Shown one piece after another: positions 8,771-18,574 of a stretch of 64,000 bases of DNA. This DNA is from Mycobacterium gordonae. GTDB lineage: Bacteria; Actinomycetota; Actinomycetes; Mycobacteriales; Mycobacteriaceae. The notes beneath the pieces were generated by a model. That model was not told the origin of the DNA. It saw only the letters and a list, made by a program, of their open reading frames with translations, and did no database searches. The DNA lies in assembly GCF_001417955.2 (NCBI RefSeq), contig NZ_LKTM01000168.1, positions 1-64,000 of the forward strand. Direction: 5' to 3'. The first letter of the stretch is position 1. Each line of letters begins with the position of its first letter. The position numbers and the translations under genes were made by a program.

Positions 8771-9466
8771 TCAGTGACTCCCACGGGTGTCGATGACTCG
8801 CTGCGCAATGTCGACCAGCGAAGTATTGCTCTCCTGCGACAGCCGCCGCAGCATGTCGAACGCCCGCACGTCGTCGACGTCGAAGCGCTCCATGATGATG
8901 CCCTTGGCCTGGCCGATGCGGTCTCGGCTCGCCACCGCGGACTGCAGGTTCTCACTCTGGTGGCTGGCCATCAGGGCGGCGGCGGCGTGGGCGGCCAGCA
9001 CCATGCCGATCGTCTGCCGCTCGGCGTCCCAGTCTGTCGGCTGGTACCCGAACAGGTTCAGTGCGCCGGCGGTGCGTTCGTGGGTGTAGAGCCGGAAGGA
9101 AAGTCCACTGAGCACACCGAGCTTCTGGACGGCGGCAGAGTAGGCCGGCCACCGCGTTTCGTCGCGGAAGTCGTTGGTGCGCACGACGTCGTAATCCGAC
9201 GACGAGGCTGCTTCAATACACGGCCCCTCGTTCAGGGTGTGCTGCAGTTCGTCGAGTTCGTGCGGCAGCGCGTCGGTGGCGGCGACCGAATCGAATCGCC
9301 CACCTTTGCTGATGAGCAAGATGCCGGCGGTATCGACACCGGGGATCAGTTCGACTGCCGCCGCAGTGACCTCGGTCAGGATGTCTTCGGCTCGGCGGGG
9401 TGCGGCGACGAGGCGCGCCAACTCGGCCATGCGCACGGCCAGATCATGCTTGGACGGCTCAGACAT
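8771..9466 (-). CDS. GAF-ANTAR transcription antitermination regulator
   Basis: A 231-residue protein with an N-terminal GAF sensor domain (about residues 20-160, containing LNEGPCIEA and GALNLFGY) and a C-terminal ANTAR RNA-binding domain (RIGQAKGIIMERF with a conserved aromatic/Leu pattern and DIAQRVID). Proteins of this type bind dual-hexaloop RNA hairpins and prevent termination in response to a signal. The signal here is unknown. It is single-gene, convergent with the paralogous membrane genes, and is preceded by a SigF-like promoter on the minus strand. Confidence 0.9.
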   Translation of the reverse strand: MSEPSKHDLAVRMAELARLVAAPRRAEDILTEVTAAAVELIPGVDTAGILLISKGGRFDSVAATDALPHELDELQHTLNEGPCIEAASSSDYDVVRTNDFRDETRWPAYSAAVQKLGVLSGLSFRLYTHERTAGALNLFGYQPTDWDAERQTIGMVLAAHAAAALMASHQSENLQSAVASRDRIGQAKGIIMERFDVDDVRAFDMLRRLSQESNTSLVDIAQRVIDTRGSH

Positions 9467-9477
9467 GGCCTGGAGTT

Positions 9478-9503
9478 TGCCCCTCTCGTCCGGCCGTCAA
9501 ACC
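9478..9503 (-). promoter_or_regulatory. SigF-like promoter of the GAF-ANTAR gene
   Basis: On the minus strand GGTTT (9503-9499), 16 bases, then GGGCA (9482-9478) match GGTTT-N15-17-GGGTA with one mismatch. The start codon is 12 bases beyond, so the leader would be very short. Confidence 0.45.
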
Positions 9504-9528
9504 GAAGGCCCTGACTTGAACACCAGAG

Positions 9529-9559
9529 CAGGCGCCCGGTCTTGACGACCGAACGCCTG
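9529..9559 (-). terminator. Hairpin downstream of the carboxylic acid reductase gene
   Basis: CAGGCG-CCGGTC pairs with GACCG-CGCCTG around a short loop, 15 bases past the TAA of the reductase gene. There is no U tract, as is usual for mycobacterial intrinsic-type hairpins, so it may be a weak terminator or an mRNA 3' stabiliser. Confidence 0.5.
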
Positions 9560-9573
9560 CCCCGGTGTGGCGA

Positions 9574-12500
9574 TTACAGCAGCCCGAGTAGCCGCAGATC
9601 GCTCACGTACTTGGCGATGATCGCCGGTGTGACATGCGGGATGTCCTTATCAGGACCGATCTTCGCCTCCTGCACCGCCGTGCGGAAGACGTCGGTGGGA
9701 GCGATCGACCCGTTGATGGGCTTCTCCGGCTTCTGGTAGTTGTGCAAAAGCGGCAACAGCGAGGCACTGCGCTGCTTCTCAGGCAGGCCACGCAGGGCGG
9801 TCTCGAACCGCTGCAACCACTCGCCGTAGTCGGCGACACGGGAGATACCGCACCCGACTCCGCCTTCCGGAGAGATCATCCAGTCGACGAACTCATCGAA
9901 GCCGATACCGTCGTCGTAGGGGTTCATCACGTGGTAGGTCGCGAACCCGTCGCCGCTCTGTGCCCCGAGCACCGCCACGGCTTCGGCGATGAACTCGACC
10001 GGCAGACCGTCATAGTGGGCACGCTGCCGGTTGCCTTCGCCGTCCAGCTCGTAGAACGAACCGGGCGCAATCCCGGTGGCAGCCAGGCTCAAGATCGTCC
10101 GGGTGAACATGTCCGGCACATTGAGCTGACCAGCCCAGGTGGTGTCGGCCAGGATCATGTCGCAGCGGAACACCGCGACCGGCAGCCCGCACAGGTCGTG
10201 CGCCTCGCGCAGCAGCACCTCGCCGGCCCACTTGCTGTTGGCGTAGCCGTTGGCATAGCCGTCGTCGATCTGGCGGGTCGCGCTGATCTGCCGGATATCG
10301 GCGTCCTCCGTGAACGCACCCGGCGCGATCCCGCCGCCGACCGCGATCGTCGAGGTGTAGCTGAAGGGCTTGATCTTGCTGGTCAACGCCAGCCGGATCA
10401 GCTCCGCGGTGCCCAACGCATTCGGCCCGAACAGCTGGCTGTAGGGCAGCACGTGGTTCACCAACGCCGCCGGGTCCACGATCACGTCTACCGTGTCGGC
10501 CAGCCGCTGCCAGGTCACGCGGTCCAGGCCCAGGTCAGCCTCGCCTTTGTCGCCGGCCAGCACCTCGAGGTGCTTGGCGGCCAGCCCCTGGTAGTGCGCC
10601 AACAGCTTGGGGTCGCCGCTGTCGAACGTGGCGTCCAGCCGGGCGCGCGCGTCCTCGTCGGACTTGGCCCGCACCAGGCAGATCACCTTGCCGTCGACCA
10701 GGGCCATCCGCTGCAGCCACTCCAGCGCCAGGTAGCGGCCCAGGAAGCCGGTGGCTCCGGTCAGCAGCACGGTGCGCACCTGCTCGCTGGGTGCCGGCAG
10801 GCCGGGCGCGGCGGCCAGGGTGTCGGCGTCGATGAACTTGTCCAGCGTGAGGTCACTGGCGTGCACCTCGACGGCGTCCCGGCCGTGCACCGAGGCGAAA
10901 GTCGGCCGTTTCGAGCCGGGCTGACGCTCGGCCTCGATGTAGTTGGCCAGCGCCTGCAGGTCGTTGGCCGGGCTGACGATGACGCCCACCGGCACCTCGA
11001 CCCCGAAGATCTCCTGCAGCAGGTTGGCGAAGGTCAAGGCGGACAACGAGTCCCCGCCCAGGTCGGTGAAGTGCGCGTCGGGGGACAGGTCGCTGCTCGC
11101 GGTGCCCAGCATCGCGGCCGCGGCCCGGCTCACCGTCTCCAGCACCGGTCCGTCGGCTCCGGCGCGCCGCAGCTCGCTCAGCTCACTGGCCTGACCGGCG
11201 GCCAGGTCGGCGTACAGCTGCTCCAGCCGCTCGCCGTAGTGCGCCTTCAGCTTCGGCCACGCCAGCTTGCGGATGCCGGTCAACAGACCGTTTTCCAGGG
11301 TGAACGGGGTGGTCTCGATGATGAAGTCGCGTGGCACCTCGTAGGACTGCAGCCCGGCCTCTCTCGCGACGTTCTGCAGCGAGTCGGCGATCATCGGCTT
11401 CAGCGCGTCGACATCATGCGCGGCCAGTGCGTCCTGCGTCGGCACCACCACGGCCAACAGGTAGGGGTGGGCGCTGTTGCCGTAGACGTAGATCTGCCGG
11501 ACCAGCGGGCTGTTACCGAAGACGGCCTCCAGCTTGGCGACGGTGACGAACTCACCCTGGGCGAGCTTGAGCACGTTGTTGCGACGGTCGACGTAGCGCA
11601 CCTGATCAGGGCCGACCTCGGCGACGACGTCGCCGGTGCGGTAGTAGCCGTCTTCGTCGAAGACGCTGGCCGTGATCTCCGGGCGCTTGTAGTAGCCGGG
11701 GAAGAGGTTCTCGGTCTTGAGCAGCAGCTCACCCCGCGGGTACGGCTGGTCGGTGGTGAAGTAACCCAGGTCAGGGACGTCGACCAGCTTGTAGTCGATC
11801 ACCGGCGGGCGCTGCACCTCACCGTCGAACAGCACCATCCCGGCTTCGGTGGATCCGTAGCCGTCCAGCAGGTGCATCTCCAGCAGCTCTTCGGCCCACT
11901 TCTTCAGCTCCGGGGAGATCGGTGCCGAGCCCGTCATCGCGAAGATGAAGCGGCCGCCGAGCAGGTTCTCCCGTTGGTCGACCAGGACCTCGGCCTCAAC
12001 GGCAGTGCGGTCCCCTCCATCGAGCAACCGGCGGTCCACCTCGCTCTGGAATTCGCCGTACAAGGTCTCCCAGATGCGCGGCACGAAGTTCATCTCGGTG
12101 GGCCGTACCAGGGCCAAGTCGTCCAGGAAGGTCGACAGGTCGCTCTTGGCGGCGAAGTACGCGGTGCCGCCGTTGCCGAGCGTGCCGTACAGGATGCCGC
12201 GACCCATGACGTGGCTCATCGGCATGAAGTTCAGAGTGATCGACGCGGCGGTCGGTCCGAACCAGTTCTTGGCCGACCGGCGGAACATCTTGCCGACGTT
12301 GCGCTGCGGGTACATCGCGCCCTTGGGGGCGCCGGTGCTGCCGGAGGTGTAGATCAGCAGGGCCAGCGCGTCGTCGGCCAGTTCCGCGTGTGGTTGCGCC
12401 GGGGCATCGGCGCCGCGCCGCAGAACCTCGGCCAGCGTCTCGACCACCACTCCGGTGTCGGACAGGGCGGCCACCGCGCCTTCCAGGGCTTCACGCTCGT

Positions 12501-13086
12501 CGTCGACCTGAGGGTGGTAGTCGAACACCACGAGCTTCGCGGGGGCTTCGGCCGCTCCGCGGATCAACGCGACGGCGTCGGTCAGCTGGTTCACGCTGGC
12601 CGCGATCAGGCTGGGCTCGGTCTCGGTGACGATCGGCTGCAGCTGGGCGATCGCCGCGCTGGTCTGCAGCGGTACCGACACCGCGCCGATCTGGCCGAGC
12701 GCCATGTCGATGGTGGCGTAGTCGACGCTGTTGAAGCCCAGTACGCAGACGCGGTCGCCGGTCTGCACCGCGTCGACCAGGGCTCGGCCGACGGTGGCGA
12801 TCCGGTCACCGAGCTGGCGGTAGGTGATGGTCTCGAATCGGGGGAGCAGGCTCAGCGAGGTGCGTCCGGTCGCCGGGTCCGCAACGAACTCCACTGCCCG
12901 CTGGCCCAGCGCCGGCCGGTCGGCGTAGCCGTCGACCACCGTCTGAATGACCTGGGGCAGCCGCAGGTCCGGGTTCTCCAACGCCTCGGCCACCACCGGG
13001 TCGGGCTGGGCGGCGGCGAACTGGGGGTCGGTGGCAGCGAGCTCTTCGGCGCGGCGGGCGATCCGCTCCTCTTGTGTGGTCGTCAT
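9574..13086 (-). CDS. car: Carboxylic acid reductase (FadD9 type)
   Basis: A 1170-residue three-domain enzyme that reduces fatty or aromatic acids to aldehydes with ATP and NADPH. The N-terminal adenylation domain has [17 protein letters not shown] and [10 protein letters not shown] carrier domain follows, with phosphopantetheine serine in LGGDSLSAL near residue 680. The C-terminal reductase domain has [15 protein letters not shown] near 773 and the YANSK active site near 950. Length and order match the family, and it needs a phosphopantetheinyl transferase elsewhere. AAAGAGGA precedes the ATG. The likely counterpart is Rv2590. The AT-rich leader (13087-13227) separates it from the MarR gene on the same strand. 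Confidence 0.96.
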   Translation of the reverse strand: MTTTQEERIARRAEELAATDPQFAAAQPDPVVAEALENPDLRLPQVIQTVVDGYADRPALGQRAVEFVADPATGRTSLSLLPRFETITYRQLGDRIATVGRALVDAVQTGDRVCVLGFNSVDYATIDMALGQIGAVSVPLQTSAAIAQLQPIVTETEPSLIAASVNQLTDAVALIRGAAEAPAKLVVFDYHPQVDDEREALEGAVAALSDTGVVVETLAEVLRRGADAPAQPHAELADDALALLIYTSGSTGAPKGAMYPQRNVGKMFRRSAKNWFGPTAASITLNFMPMSHVMGRGILYGTLGNGGTAYFAAKSDLSTFLDDLALVRPTEMNFVPRIWETLYGEFQSEVDRRLLDGGDRTAVEAEVLVDQRENLLGGRFIFAMTGSAPISPELKKWAEELLEMHLLDGYGSTEAGMVLFDGEVQRPPVIDYKLVDVPDLGYFTTDQPYPRGELLLKTENLFPGYYKRPEITASVFDEDGYYRTGDVVAEVGPDQVRYVDRRNNVLKLAQGEFVTVAKLEAVFGNSPLVRQIYVYGNSAHPYLLAVVVPTQDALAAHDVDALKPMIADSLQNVAREAGLQSYEVPRDFIIETTPFTLENGLLTGIRKLAWPKLKAHYGERLEQLYADLAAGQASELSELRRAGADGPVLETVSRAAAAMLGTASSDLSPDAHFTDLGGDSLSALTFANLLQEIFGVEVPVGVIVSPANDLQALANYIEAERQPGSKRPTFASVHGRDAVEVHASDLTLDKFIDADTLAAAPGLPAPSEQVRTVLLTGATGFLGRYLALEWLQRMALVDGKVICLVRAKSDEDARARLDATFDSGDPKLLAHYQGLAAKHLEVLAGDKGEADLGLDRVTWQRLADTVDVIVDPAALVNHVLPYSQLFGPNALGTAELIRLALTSKIKPFSYTSTIAVGGGIAPGAFTEDADIRQISATRQIDDGYANGYANSKWAGEVLLREAHDLCGLPVAVFRCDMILADTTWAGQLNVPDMFTRTILSLAATGIAPGSFYELDGEGNRQRAHYDGLPVEFIAEAVAVLGAQSGDGFATYHVMNPYDDGIGFDEFVDWMISPEGGVGCGISRVADYGEWLQRFETALRGLPEKQRSASLLPLLHNYQKPEKPINGSIAPTDVFRTAVQEAKIGPDKDIPHVTPAIIAKYVSDLRLLGLL

Positions 13087-13227
13087 ATCAGATCCTCTTT
13101 GAAATGAACCGGAGAAGAATGAAATCTAGGTGGCGCGACATTGCGCTGACAGAAAGAACGTTAGCTAAAGTAAAGATATTCCTCAATGGGGAACCGCTGC
13201 GTGTTGCCTGTGAATTACGCCACCAGG

Positions 13228-13692
13228 TCAGGCCCGGGAGTCGTCCGGGTCGAGCGCATCGAGCAGCCGCTGCATGGTTGTGCACATGTGCGCGAACTCG
13301 GCGGCCCCCACCAGCTGTGACCATCGTGCCTCGATATCGGCCACCCGATTTCCGGCGTCGGCGAGCAGGCGTTGGCCCCGCTCGGTGAGGTCGATGAGTT
13401 TGGCGCGGCCGTCGTCCGGGTCGGGCCGGCGGGCCAGGTATCCCAGCGTCGCAAGGTCGTTCACCAGTTCCGATGTTGCGGCGAGGCTCAGCTGCGCCCG
13501 TGCGGCCAGTTCGGTGAGCCGGATGCCGCCCATCCGGATGTTGCCGAAGATCTGCAGGTGCGGATCGCGGATGTCCCCGTAGCCCTGCTCGACGTGCGGT
13601 GCGGCCAGATCGGTGCGGAACTGTCTTGTGAGCCGCACCAACAGCTGGCCGATCGCTTGCCTATCCGGAGACAGATCGCTTGACGTAGCCAC
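13228..13692 (-). CDS. MarR family transcriptional repressor
   Basis: A 154-residue winged-helix regulator. A dimerisation helix precedes GIRLTELAARAQLSLAATSELV (recognition helix) and the wing RRPDPDDGRAKLIDLTERG, typical of MarR. The GTG at 13692 was chosen because there is no ATG between it and the operator and the protein then begins just before the first helix. It is divergent from the hydrolase-like gene with a near-perfect 24-bp inverted repeat between them, so autoregulation and control of that neighbour are likely. It could also read on into the reductase gene downstream, 141 bases away. Confidence 0.88.
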   Translation of the reverse strand: MATSSDLSPDRQAIGQLLVRLTRQFRTDLAAPHVEQGYGDIRDPHLQIFGNIRMGGIRLTELAARAQLSLAATSELVNDLATLGYLARRPDPDDGRAKLIDLTERGQRLLADAGNRVADIEARWSQLVGAAEFAHMCTTMQRLLDALDPDDSRA

Positions 13693-13709
13693 GATGACCG
13701 AAGATACTA

Positions 13710-13733
13710 CGGATACCGAAATTTCGGTTTCCG
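13710..13733. promoter_or_regulatory. MarR operator (24-bp inverted repeat)
   Basis: Half-sites CGGATACCGAAA and TTTCGGTTTCCG are complementary at 11 of 12 positions, with the 14-bp core ACCGAAATTTCGGT perfect. The site lies 18 bases before the MarR GTG and 17 before the divergent hydrolase ATG, so a bound dimer would cover both promoters. Confidence 0.75.
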
Positions 13734-13749
13734 AAGTAAATGAGGCGAC

Positions 13750-14583
13750 ATGGCCAATTTGACTGACGAGTTCGTTCCCACGGTGCTGGGCCGTCTGCAC
13801 GTGCTGCGCCGGGGTAGCGGACCGGTGACTGTGCTGTGGCACAGCTTGTTCCTCGACTCCCGGTCGTGGGCGCCGTTGATCGATGCGCTGGCCGAGGTGG
13901 CTCCACGGCGCACGATTGTCGCCATCGACGGGCCGTCGCATGGCCGCAGCGAACCGGTTACCCGCGACTTCACGTTCGACGACTGCGCGCGCGTTGCGGG
14001 CGAAGTCCTGGACGGACTCGGCATCGACGAGCCGGTCGATTGGGTCGGCAACGCCTGGGGCGGCCATGTCGGCATCCTGCTGGCCGCGACCCAGCCGCGT
14101 CGGTTACGCACCCTGACCACCATCGGCACCCCCGTGCATGGCATCGACGCCCGATTTCGCCTCACCAAGGGCTGGCCATTGGTTCTGCTCTATCGACTGT
14201 TCGGGGCGACCCCGTTGGTGTGCGATCCGCTGTCGGTGGCGCTGCTGGGACCAAACGGTTCCGCGGAGGTGATGGACGCGTTCCGGCAGGCCGACCGCAG
14301 CGGTATGTATCACGCCGCGCGCTCGATGATGCTGAAGCGGCCCGACCTGCACGAGCGGCTGCCGCAGATCGCAGCGCCGACCCTGATGCTCGCCGCTCAC
14401 GACGACGACGAAGGCTGGCCGCCGGAACAGGCCCGGGCTGCTTGCGCCGTGATGCGCGACGCGCGGGTCGACGTCGTCAGAGGTGGCGGCCGAGTGGCGC
14501 CGCTGCTGATCGATGCGCAAACGATCGCGCGGACGCTGGTCGAGTTCTGGGGGAACGTGTCGCCGCCCGCGCCGCGACACTGA
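13750..14583 (+). CDS. Alpha/beta-hydrolase fold protein lacking catalytic Ser and His
   Basis: A 277-residue alpha/beta-hydrolase fold protein. The strand-5 nucleophile elbow reads VGNAWGGHVG, with Ala where Ser (or Asp/Cys) should stand. The position of the catalytic His near the C-terminus reads GGGRVAPLL instead of the usual GGHVAPLL pattern. The fold residues (LWHSLFLDSRSW, DGPSHGRS, LAAHDDDEGW) are otherwise intact and there is no frameshift, so it is maintained as a protein. It may be a ligand-binding or regulatory pseudoenzyme. It is divergent from MarR across their shared operator. Confidence 0.85.
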   Translation: MANLTDEFVPTVLGRLHVLRRGSGPVTVLWHSLFLDSRSWAPLIDALAEVAPRRTIVAIDGPSHGRSEPVTRDFTFDDCARVAGEVLDGLGIDEPVDWVGNAWGGHVGILLAATQPRRLRTLTTIGTPVHGIDARFRLTKGWPLVLLYRLFGATPLVCDPLSVALLGPNGSAEVMDAFRQADRSGMYHAARSMMLKRPDLHERLPQIAAPTLMLAAHDDDEGWPPEQARAACAVMRDARVDVVRGGGRVAPLLIDAQTIARTLVEFWGNVSPPAPRH

Positions 14584-14647
14584 ACCTACGCACAGGACAC
14601 GCCGGGGAAGGTGTGCGCGCTGTCAGTTTCGGCGGCGGCGGGCGCTC

Positions 14648-15988
14648 TCACAGCTCGGCGAGCAGCCCCGTCAGCACCTCTACACCTTCGGTCAGCAGCT
14701 CGTCGGTGATGGCCAGCGGCGGCAGCAGCCGGATGATGTTGCCGAACATGCCACAGGTCAGAACGATGACCCCGGCAGCGTGCGCCGCGGTCGCCACCCG
14801 TGACGTCAACTCCGGGTTGGGGTCGGAGGTGCCGGACTTCACCAGTTCCATCGCGATCATCGCGCCGCGGCCGCGCACGTCGCCGACCCGGTCGTCGGCG
14901 GCCTGCAATCGCAGCAGCGGCTCGGTGATCAGCCGCTCGATCTGCTGGGCCCGCTCGATCAGCCCCTCGTCCTCGATGGTCTTGATGGTGGCCAGTGCCG
15001 CCGCGCACGCGACAGGGTTGCCGCCGAACGTTCCGCCCAGTCCGCCGGCGTGTGGGGCGTCCATTACCTCGGCCCGGCCGGTGATCGCCGACAGCGGCAG
15101 CCCGTCGGCGATGCCCTTCGCCGTCACGATGATGTCGGGCTGAATGCCCTCGTGCTCGCAGGCGAACATGGCGCCGGTGCGCGCGAAGCCGGACTGCACC
15201 TCGTCGGCGATGAACACCACGTCGTTCTCCCGGCACCAGCGCAGCAGCGCGGGCAGGAAGCCCTCAGCCGGAACGATGAAACCGCCCTCGCCCTGGATCG
15301 GCTCGATGATGACCGCCGCCAGGTTCTGCGCGCCGACCTGCTTGTCCATCACGCTGATGGCGCGGGCCGCGGCCTTTTCACCGTCGGTGGCCAGTTCCTT
15401 GTCGAGCAATCCGTCCCGGTACGGATAGGACAGGGGAGCGCGGTAGATCTCCGGCGCGAACGGGCCGAAACCGCTCTTGTAGGGCATCGACTTGGCGGTC
15501 AGCGCCATCGTCAGATTGGTCCGGCCGTGGTAGGCGTGGTCGAACGCGACGACGGCCGACCTACCGGTGTACGCCCTCGCCACCTTGATCGAGCTCTCGA
15601 CGGCCTCGGCGCCGGAGTTGAACAGCACCGAGCGCTTCTCGCCCTCACCCGGGGTGATCCGGTTCAGCTCCTCGGCCACTGCGACGTAGCCCTCGTACGG
15701 CGTCACCATGAAGCAGGTGTGCGTGAACTCGGCGACCTGCCGGCGCACGGCGTCCACGACGGGCGGCGCCGCGTTGCCGATCGTGGTGACCGCGATACCG
15801 GAACCCAAATCGATCAGCCGATTCCCGTCGACGTCCTCCACGACGCCCCCACCCGCGCGCGCCACGAACACCGGGAGGGTCACCCCGACGCCGTGCGACA
15901 CCGCCTGGGTACGCCGCTTGTTGAGCTCCAGCGACGCGGGACCCGGGATTTCAGTGGCCAAATGACGGCTCTGATCGAGGCTGGCCAC
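14648..15988 (-). CDS. gabT: 4-aminobutyrate--2-oxoglutarate transaminase
   Basis: A 446-residue class III PLP aminotransferase that moves the amino group of GABA to 2-oxoglutarate, giving succinate semialdehyde. Visible family features are NSGAEAVESSIKVAR, FDHAYHGRT, the acidic FIADEVQSGFARTG and the PLP lysine in VTAKGIADG near residue 290. The start is a GTG behind GGAGGAG. The neighbourhood matches Rv2589 gabT beside yajC-secDF. It stands alone on the minus strand, divergent from yajC. Confidence 0.93.
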   Translation of the reverse strand: MASLDQSRHLATEIPGPASLELNKRRTQAVSHGVGVTLPVFVARAGGGVVEDVDGNRLIDLGSGIAVTTIGNAAPPVVDAVRRQVAEFTHTCFMVTPYEGYVAVAEELNRITPGEGEKRSVLFNSGAEAVESSIKVARAYTGRSAVVAFDHAYHGRTNLTMALTAKSMPYKSGFGPFAPEIYRAPLSYPYRDGLLDKELATDGEKAAARAISVMDKQVGAQNLAAVIIEPIQGEGGFIVPAEGFLPALLRWCRENDVVFIADEVQSGFARTGAMFACEHEGIQPDIIVTAKGIADGLPLSAITGRAEVMDAPHAGGLGGTFGGNPVACAAALATIKTIEDEGLIERAQQIERLITEPLLRLQAADDRVGDVRGRGAMIAMELVKSGTSDPNPELTSRVATAAHAAGVIVLTCGMFGNIIRLLPPLAITDELLTEGVEVLTGLLAEL

Positions 15989-16225
15989 GGACTCCTCCTC
16001 CCGCGGACGCGCAGGTCACGTCGCGATCAAGAGCCTAGCCGGTGACCGGCGCGCAAGCGGCTTCAGCCGTGGCGGCGCCCGCCGGGTCGATGCCGGTCGG
16101 TTTGCGACCTGCGGGAATGGCACACTGGACCCTTAGCGACGTGAGCGAGCCCGGGTCAGACCGGCGCCACCCCCGGATCGTGCGGGGAATTTCGAGCACT
16201 ACCGATACGAAAGACAGGCCTGTTG

Positions 16226-16582
16226 ATGGAGAGTTTTGTCCTGTTCCTGCCGTTCCTGCTCATCATGGGCGGGTTCATGTACTTCGCGTCGCGACGGCAA
16301 CGCAAGGCGATGCAGGCCACCATCGACCTGCACGAATCGCTGCAGCCGGGGGATCGGGTGCACACGACGTCCGGCTTGGAAGCGACCGTTGTCAGCTTCA
16401 CCGACGACACCGTTGACCTCGAGATCGCACCTGGCGTCGTCACGACCTGGATGAAGCTGGCCGTGCGGGACCGGATCCTGCCCGACGACGATGAGGACTA
16501 CGAGGTCGAGAGCGCCGCGGCGGAGCTGGGCGAGGACGAGACCGCCGACTCGGAGTCCGGCCGCGTCATCAAGGATTCCTGA
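16226..16582 (+). CDS. yajC: Preprotein translocase subunit YajC
   Basis: A 118-residue protein with a single N-terminal membrane helix (MESFVLFLPFLLIMGGFMYF) followed by SRRQRKAM, the YajC core LQPGDRVHTTSGLEATVV, and an acidic C-terminal tail. The ATG at 16226 gives the canonical MESF start; a TTG three bases earlier is less likely. It associates with SecDF. It heads the plus-strand run yajC-secD-secF. Confidence 0.95.
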   Translation: MESFVLFLPFLLIMGGFMYFASRRQRKAMQATIDLHESLQPGDRVHTTSGLEATVVSFTDDTVDLEIAPGVVTTWMKLAVRDRILPDDDEDYEVESAAAELGEDETADSESGRVIKDS

Positions 16583-16699
16583 CCCGTACTGACCGCCGCG
16601 TGCGCGACACCGGTCGCGACGAGGCACGTAGTCTTTGCGGAGGCTCTGTCCGGGGCTGGACGGATCTTCAAGACCGATTTTCAAGGAGATAGAAGGAAC

Positions 16700-18571
16700 G
16701 TGGCATCGTCTTCGGCGCCGGTGCAGCCTGCCCGCTATCTGTCGGTGTTCCTGCTCATGCTCGTCGGCGTCTACCTGCTGGTGTTTCTGACCGGGGATAA
16801 GAAGGCAAGCCCGAAGCTGGGCATCGACCTGCAGGGCGGCACCCGCGTGACGCTGACAGCGCGAACCCCGGACGGCTCGCGGCCCAGCCGGGACGCGCTG
16901 GCGCAGGCCCAGCAGATCATCAGCTCCCGGGTGAACGGGCTGGGCGTCTCCGGCTCGGAAGTCGTCGTCGACGGCGACAATCTGGTCATCACGGTGCCCG
17001 GCAGTGACGGCAACGAGGCGCGCGACCTCGGGCAGACGGCGCGGCTCTATATCCGCCCGGTGTTGAACTCGATGCCGGCGCAGAAGGCGCCGCAGGAGCC
17101 CAAACCGGGACAGCAGCCTGCTGGGGGCGAGCCGGGGGCCCCCGCGCCTGGCGCACCGGCACCTGAGCCCGGTGCACCGGCGCCCGCACCTGGCGCGCCC
17201 GGCGCGGCCGTTCCCGCGCCACCACAGTCGGGCGCCCCGGCACCGGCGCCGCCGCGCGGGCAGCCCAGGCCCTATCCGCAGGATCCCGCGCCCAGCCCGT
17301 CGCCCGCTCCCAGCCCCGCGCCGAGTCCCGCGCCGAGTCCCGCGCCCGCGCCGGGCAATTCGCCGGCGCCCAGTCCGGCCCCCGCGCCATCGCCGACGGG
17401 CGAGGCCCCGCCCACCGACGTTCCCGCCGCCCCGGACCCGCGCAAGGACCTGGCCGAGCGCATCGCGCAGGAAAAGAAGTGGCGCCAGAACACCAGCCAG
17501 TACATCCAGATGATCGCGCTGCAGTTCGAAGCCACCCGCTGCGACAAGGACGACATCCTGGCCGGCAACGACGACCCGAAGTTGCCGCTGGTCACCTGCT
17601 CGACGGACCACAAGACGGCCTACCTGCTGGCGCCCTCGATCATCAGCGGGGACCAGATTCAGGACGCCACCTCCGGGATGAACCAGAGCAGCCTGGGCTA
17701 CGTGGTCGACCTGCAGTTCAAGAGCGCCGCGGCCAACGTCTGGGCCGACTACACGGCTGCGCACACCGGCACCCAGACCGCATTCACGCTGGACTCCCAG
17801 GTGGTCAGCGCGCCGATGATCAGGGAACCGATCCCAGGCGGACGGACCCAGATCAGCGGCGGCGACCCACCGTTCAGCGCGGCCACCGCCAAGCAGTTGG
17901 CCAACGTCCTGAAATACGGTTCGCTGCCCCTGTCGTTCGAATCATCGGAAGCCCAAACTGTCTCGGCGACACTGGGTTTGACGTCGTTGCGGGCCGGCCT
18001 GATCGCCGGCGGGATCGGCCTGCTGCTGGTGCTGGTGTACTCGCTGCTCTACTACCGGGTGTTGGGGGTGCTCACCGCGCTGTCGTTGGTCGCCTCCGGG
18101 GCAATGGTTTTCGCGATCCTGGTACTGCTGGGCCGGTACATCAACTACACCCTGGACCTGGCCGGGATCGCGGGTCTGATCATCGGTATCGGTACCACCG
18201 CCGACTCGTTCGTGGTGTTCTTCGAGCGCATCAAAGATGAGATCCGCGAGGGCCGTTCGTTCCGGTCGGCGGTCCCGCGCGGGTGGGCCCGGGCCCGCAA
18301 GACCATCGTGTCCGGTAACGCCGTGACCTTCCTGGCGGCCGCCGTGCTGTACTTCCTGGCGATCGGACAGGTGAAGGGATTCGCGTTCACCCTGGGGCTG
18401 ACCACCATCCTCGACCTCGTGGTCGTGTTCCTGGTGACCTGGCCGCTGGTGTACCTGGCCTCCAAGTCCGCGCGACTGGGCAAGCCGGCGTACAACGGCC
18501 TGGGCGCAGTCCAGCAGGTCGCACGCGAGCGCCGGGCGTCGAGTTCGGCCGCCAAGACGGGACGGGGTTAA
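16700..18571 (+). CDS. secD: Protein translocase subunit SecD with long Pro/Ala-rich insert
   Basis: A 623-residue RND-type membrane protein that uses the proton gradient to help pull preproteins across the membrane. It has an N-terminal helix, the [13 protein letters not shown] motif, a large extracytoplasmic domain, and five C-terminal helices including the TM4 region [20 protein letters not shown] and [10 protein letters not shown]. About 120 residues (roughly 128-250) are almost only Pro, Ala, Gly and Ser in PAPSPAP-like repeats, a low-complexity linker inserted in the first periplasmic domain. Starts GTG behind AAGGAGA. Co-transcribed with secF (three-base gap). Confidence 0.96.
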   Translation: MASSSAPVQPARYLSVFLLMLVGVYLLVFLTGDKKASPKLGIDLQGGTRVTLTARTPDGSRPSRDALAQAQQIISSRVNGLGVSGSEVVVDGDNLVITVPGSDGNEARDLGQTARLYIRPVLNSMPAQKAPQEPKPGQQPAGGEPGAPAPGAPAPEPGAPAPAPGAPGAAVPAPPQSGAPAPAPPRGQPRPYPQDPAPSPSPAPSPAPSPAPSPAPAPGNSPAPSPAPAPSPTGEAPPTDVPAAPDPRKDLAERIAQEKKWRQNTSQYIQMIALQFEATRCDKDDILAGNDDPKLPLVTCSTDHKTAYLLAPSIISGDQIQDATSGMNQSSLGYVVDLQFKSAAANVWADYTAAHTGTQTAFTLDSQVVSAPMIREPIPGGRTQISGGDPPFSAATAKQLANVLKYGSLPLSFESSEAQTVSATLGLTSLRAGLIAGGIGLLLVLVYSLLYYRVLGVLTALSLVASGAMVFAILVLLGRYINYTLDLAGIAGLIIGIGTTADSFVVFFERIKDEIREGRSFRSAVPRGWARARKTIVSGNAVTFLAAAVLYFLAIGQVKGFAFTLGLTTILDLVVVFLVTWPLVYLASKSARLGKPAYNGLGAVQQVARERRASSSAAKTGRG

Positions 18572-18574
18572 GCC

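Noticed and set aside
9634..13107. A 1157-codon open frame on the plus strand opposite the carboxylic acid reductase
   Set aside because: It is the antisense shadow of a high-GC gene. Its product is Arg/Gln/Val-rich without motifs, while the opposite strand encodes a complete three-domain enzyme.
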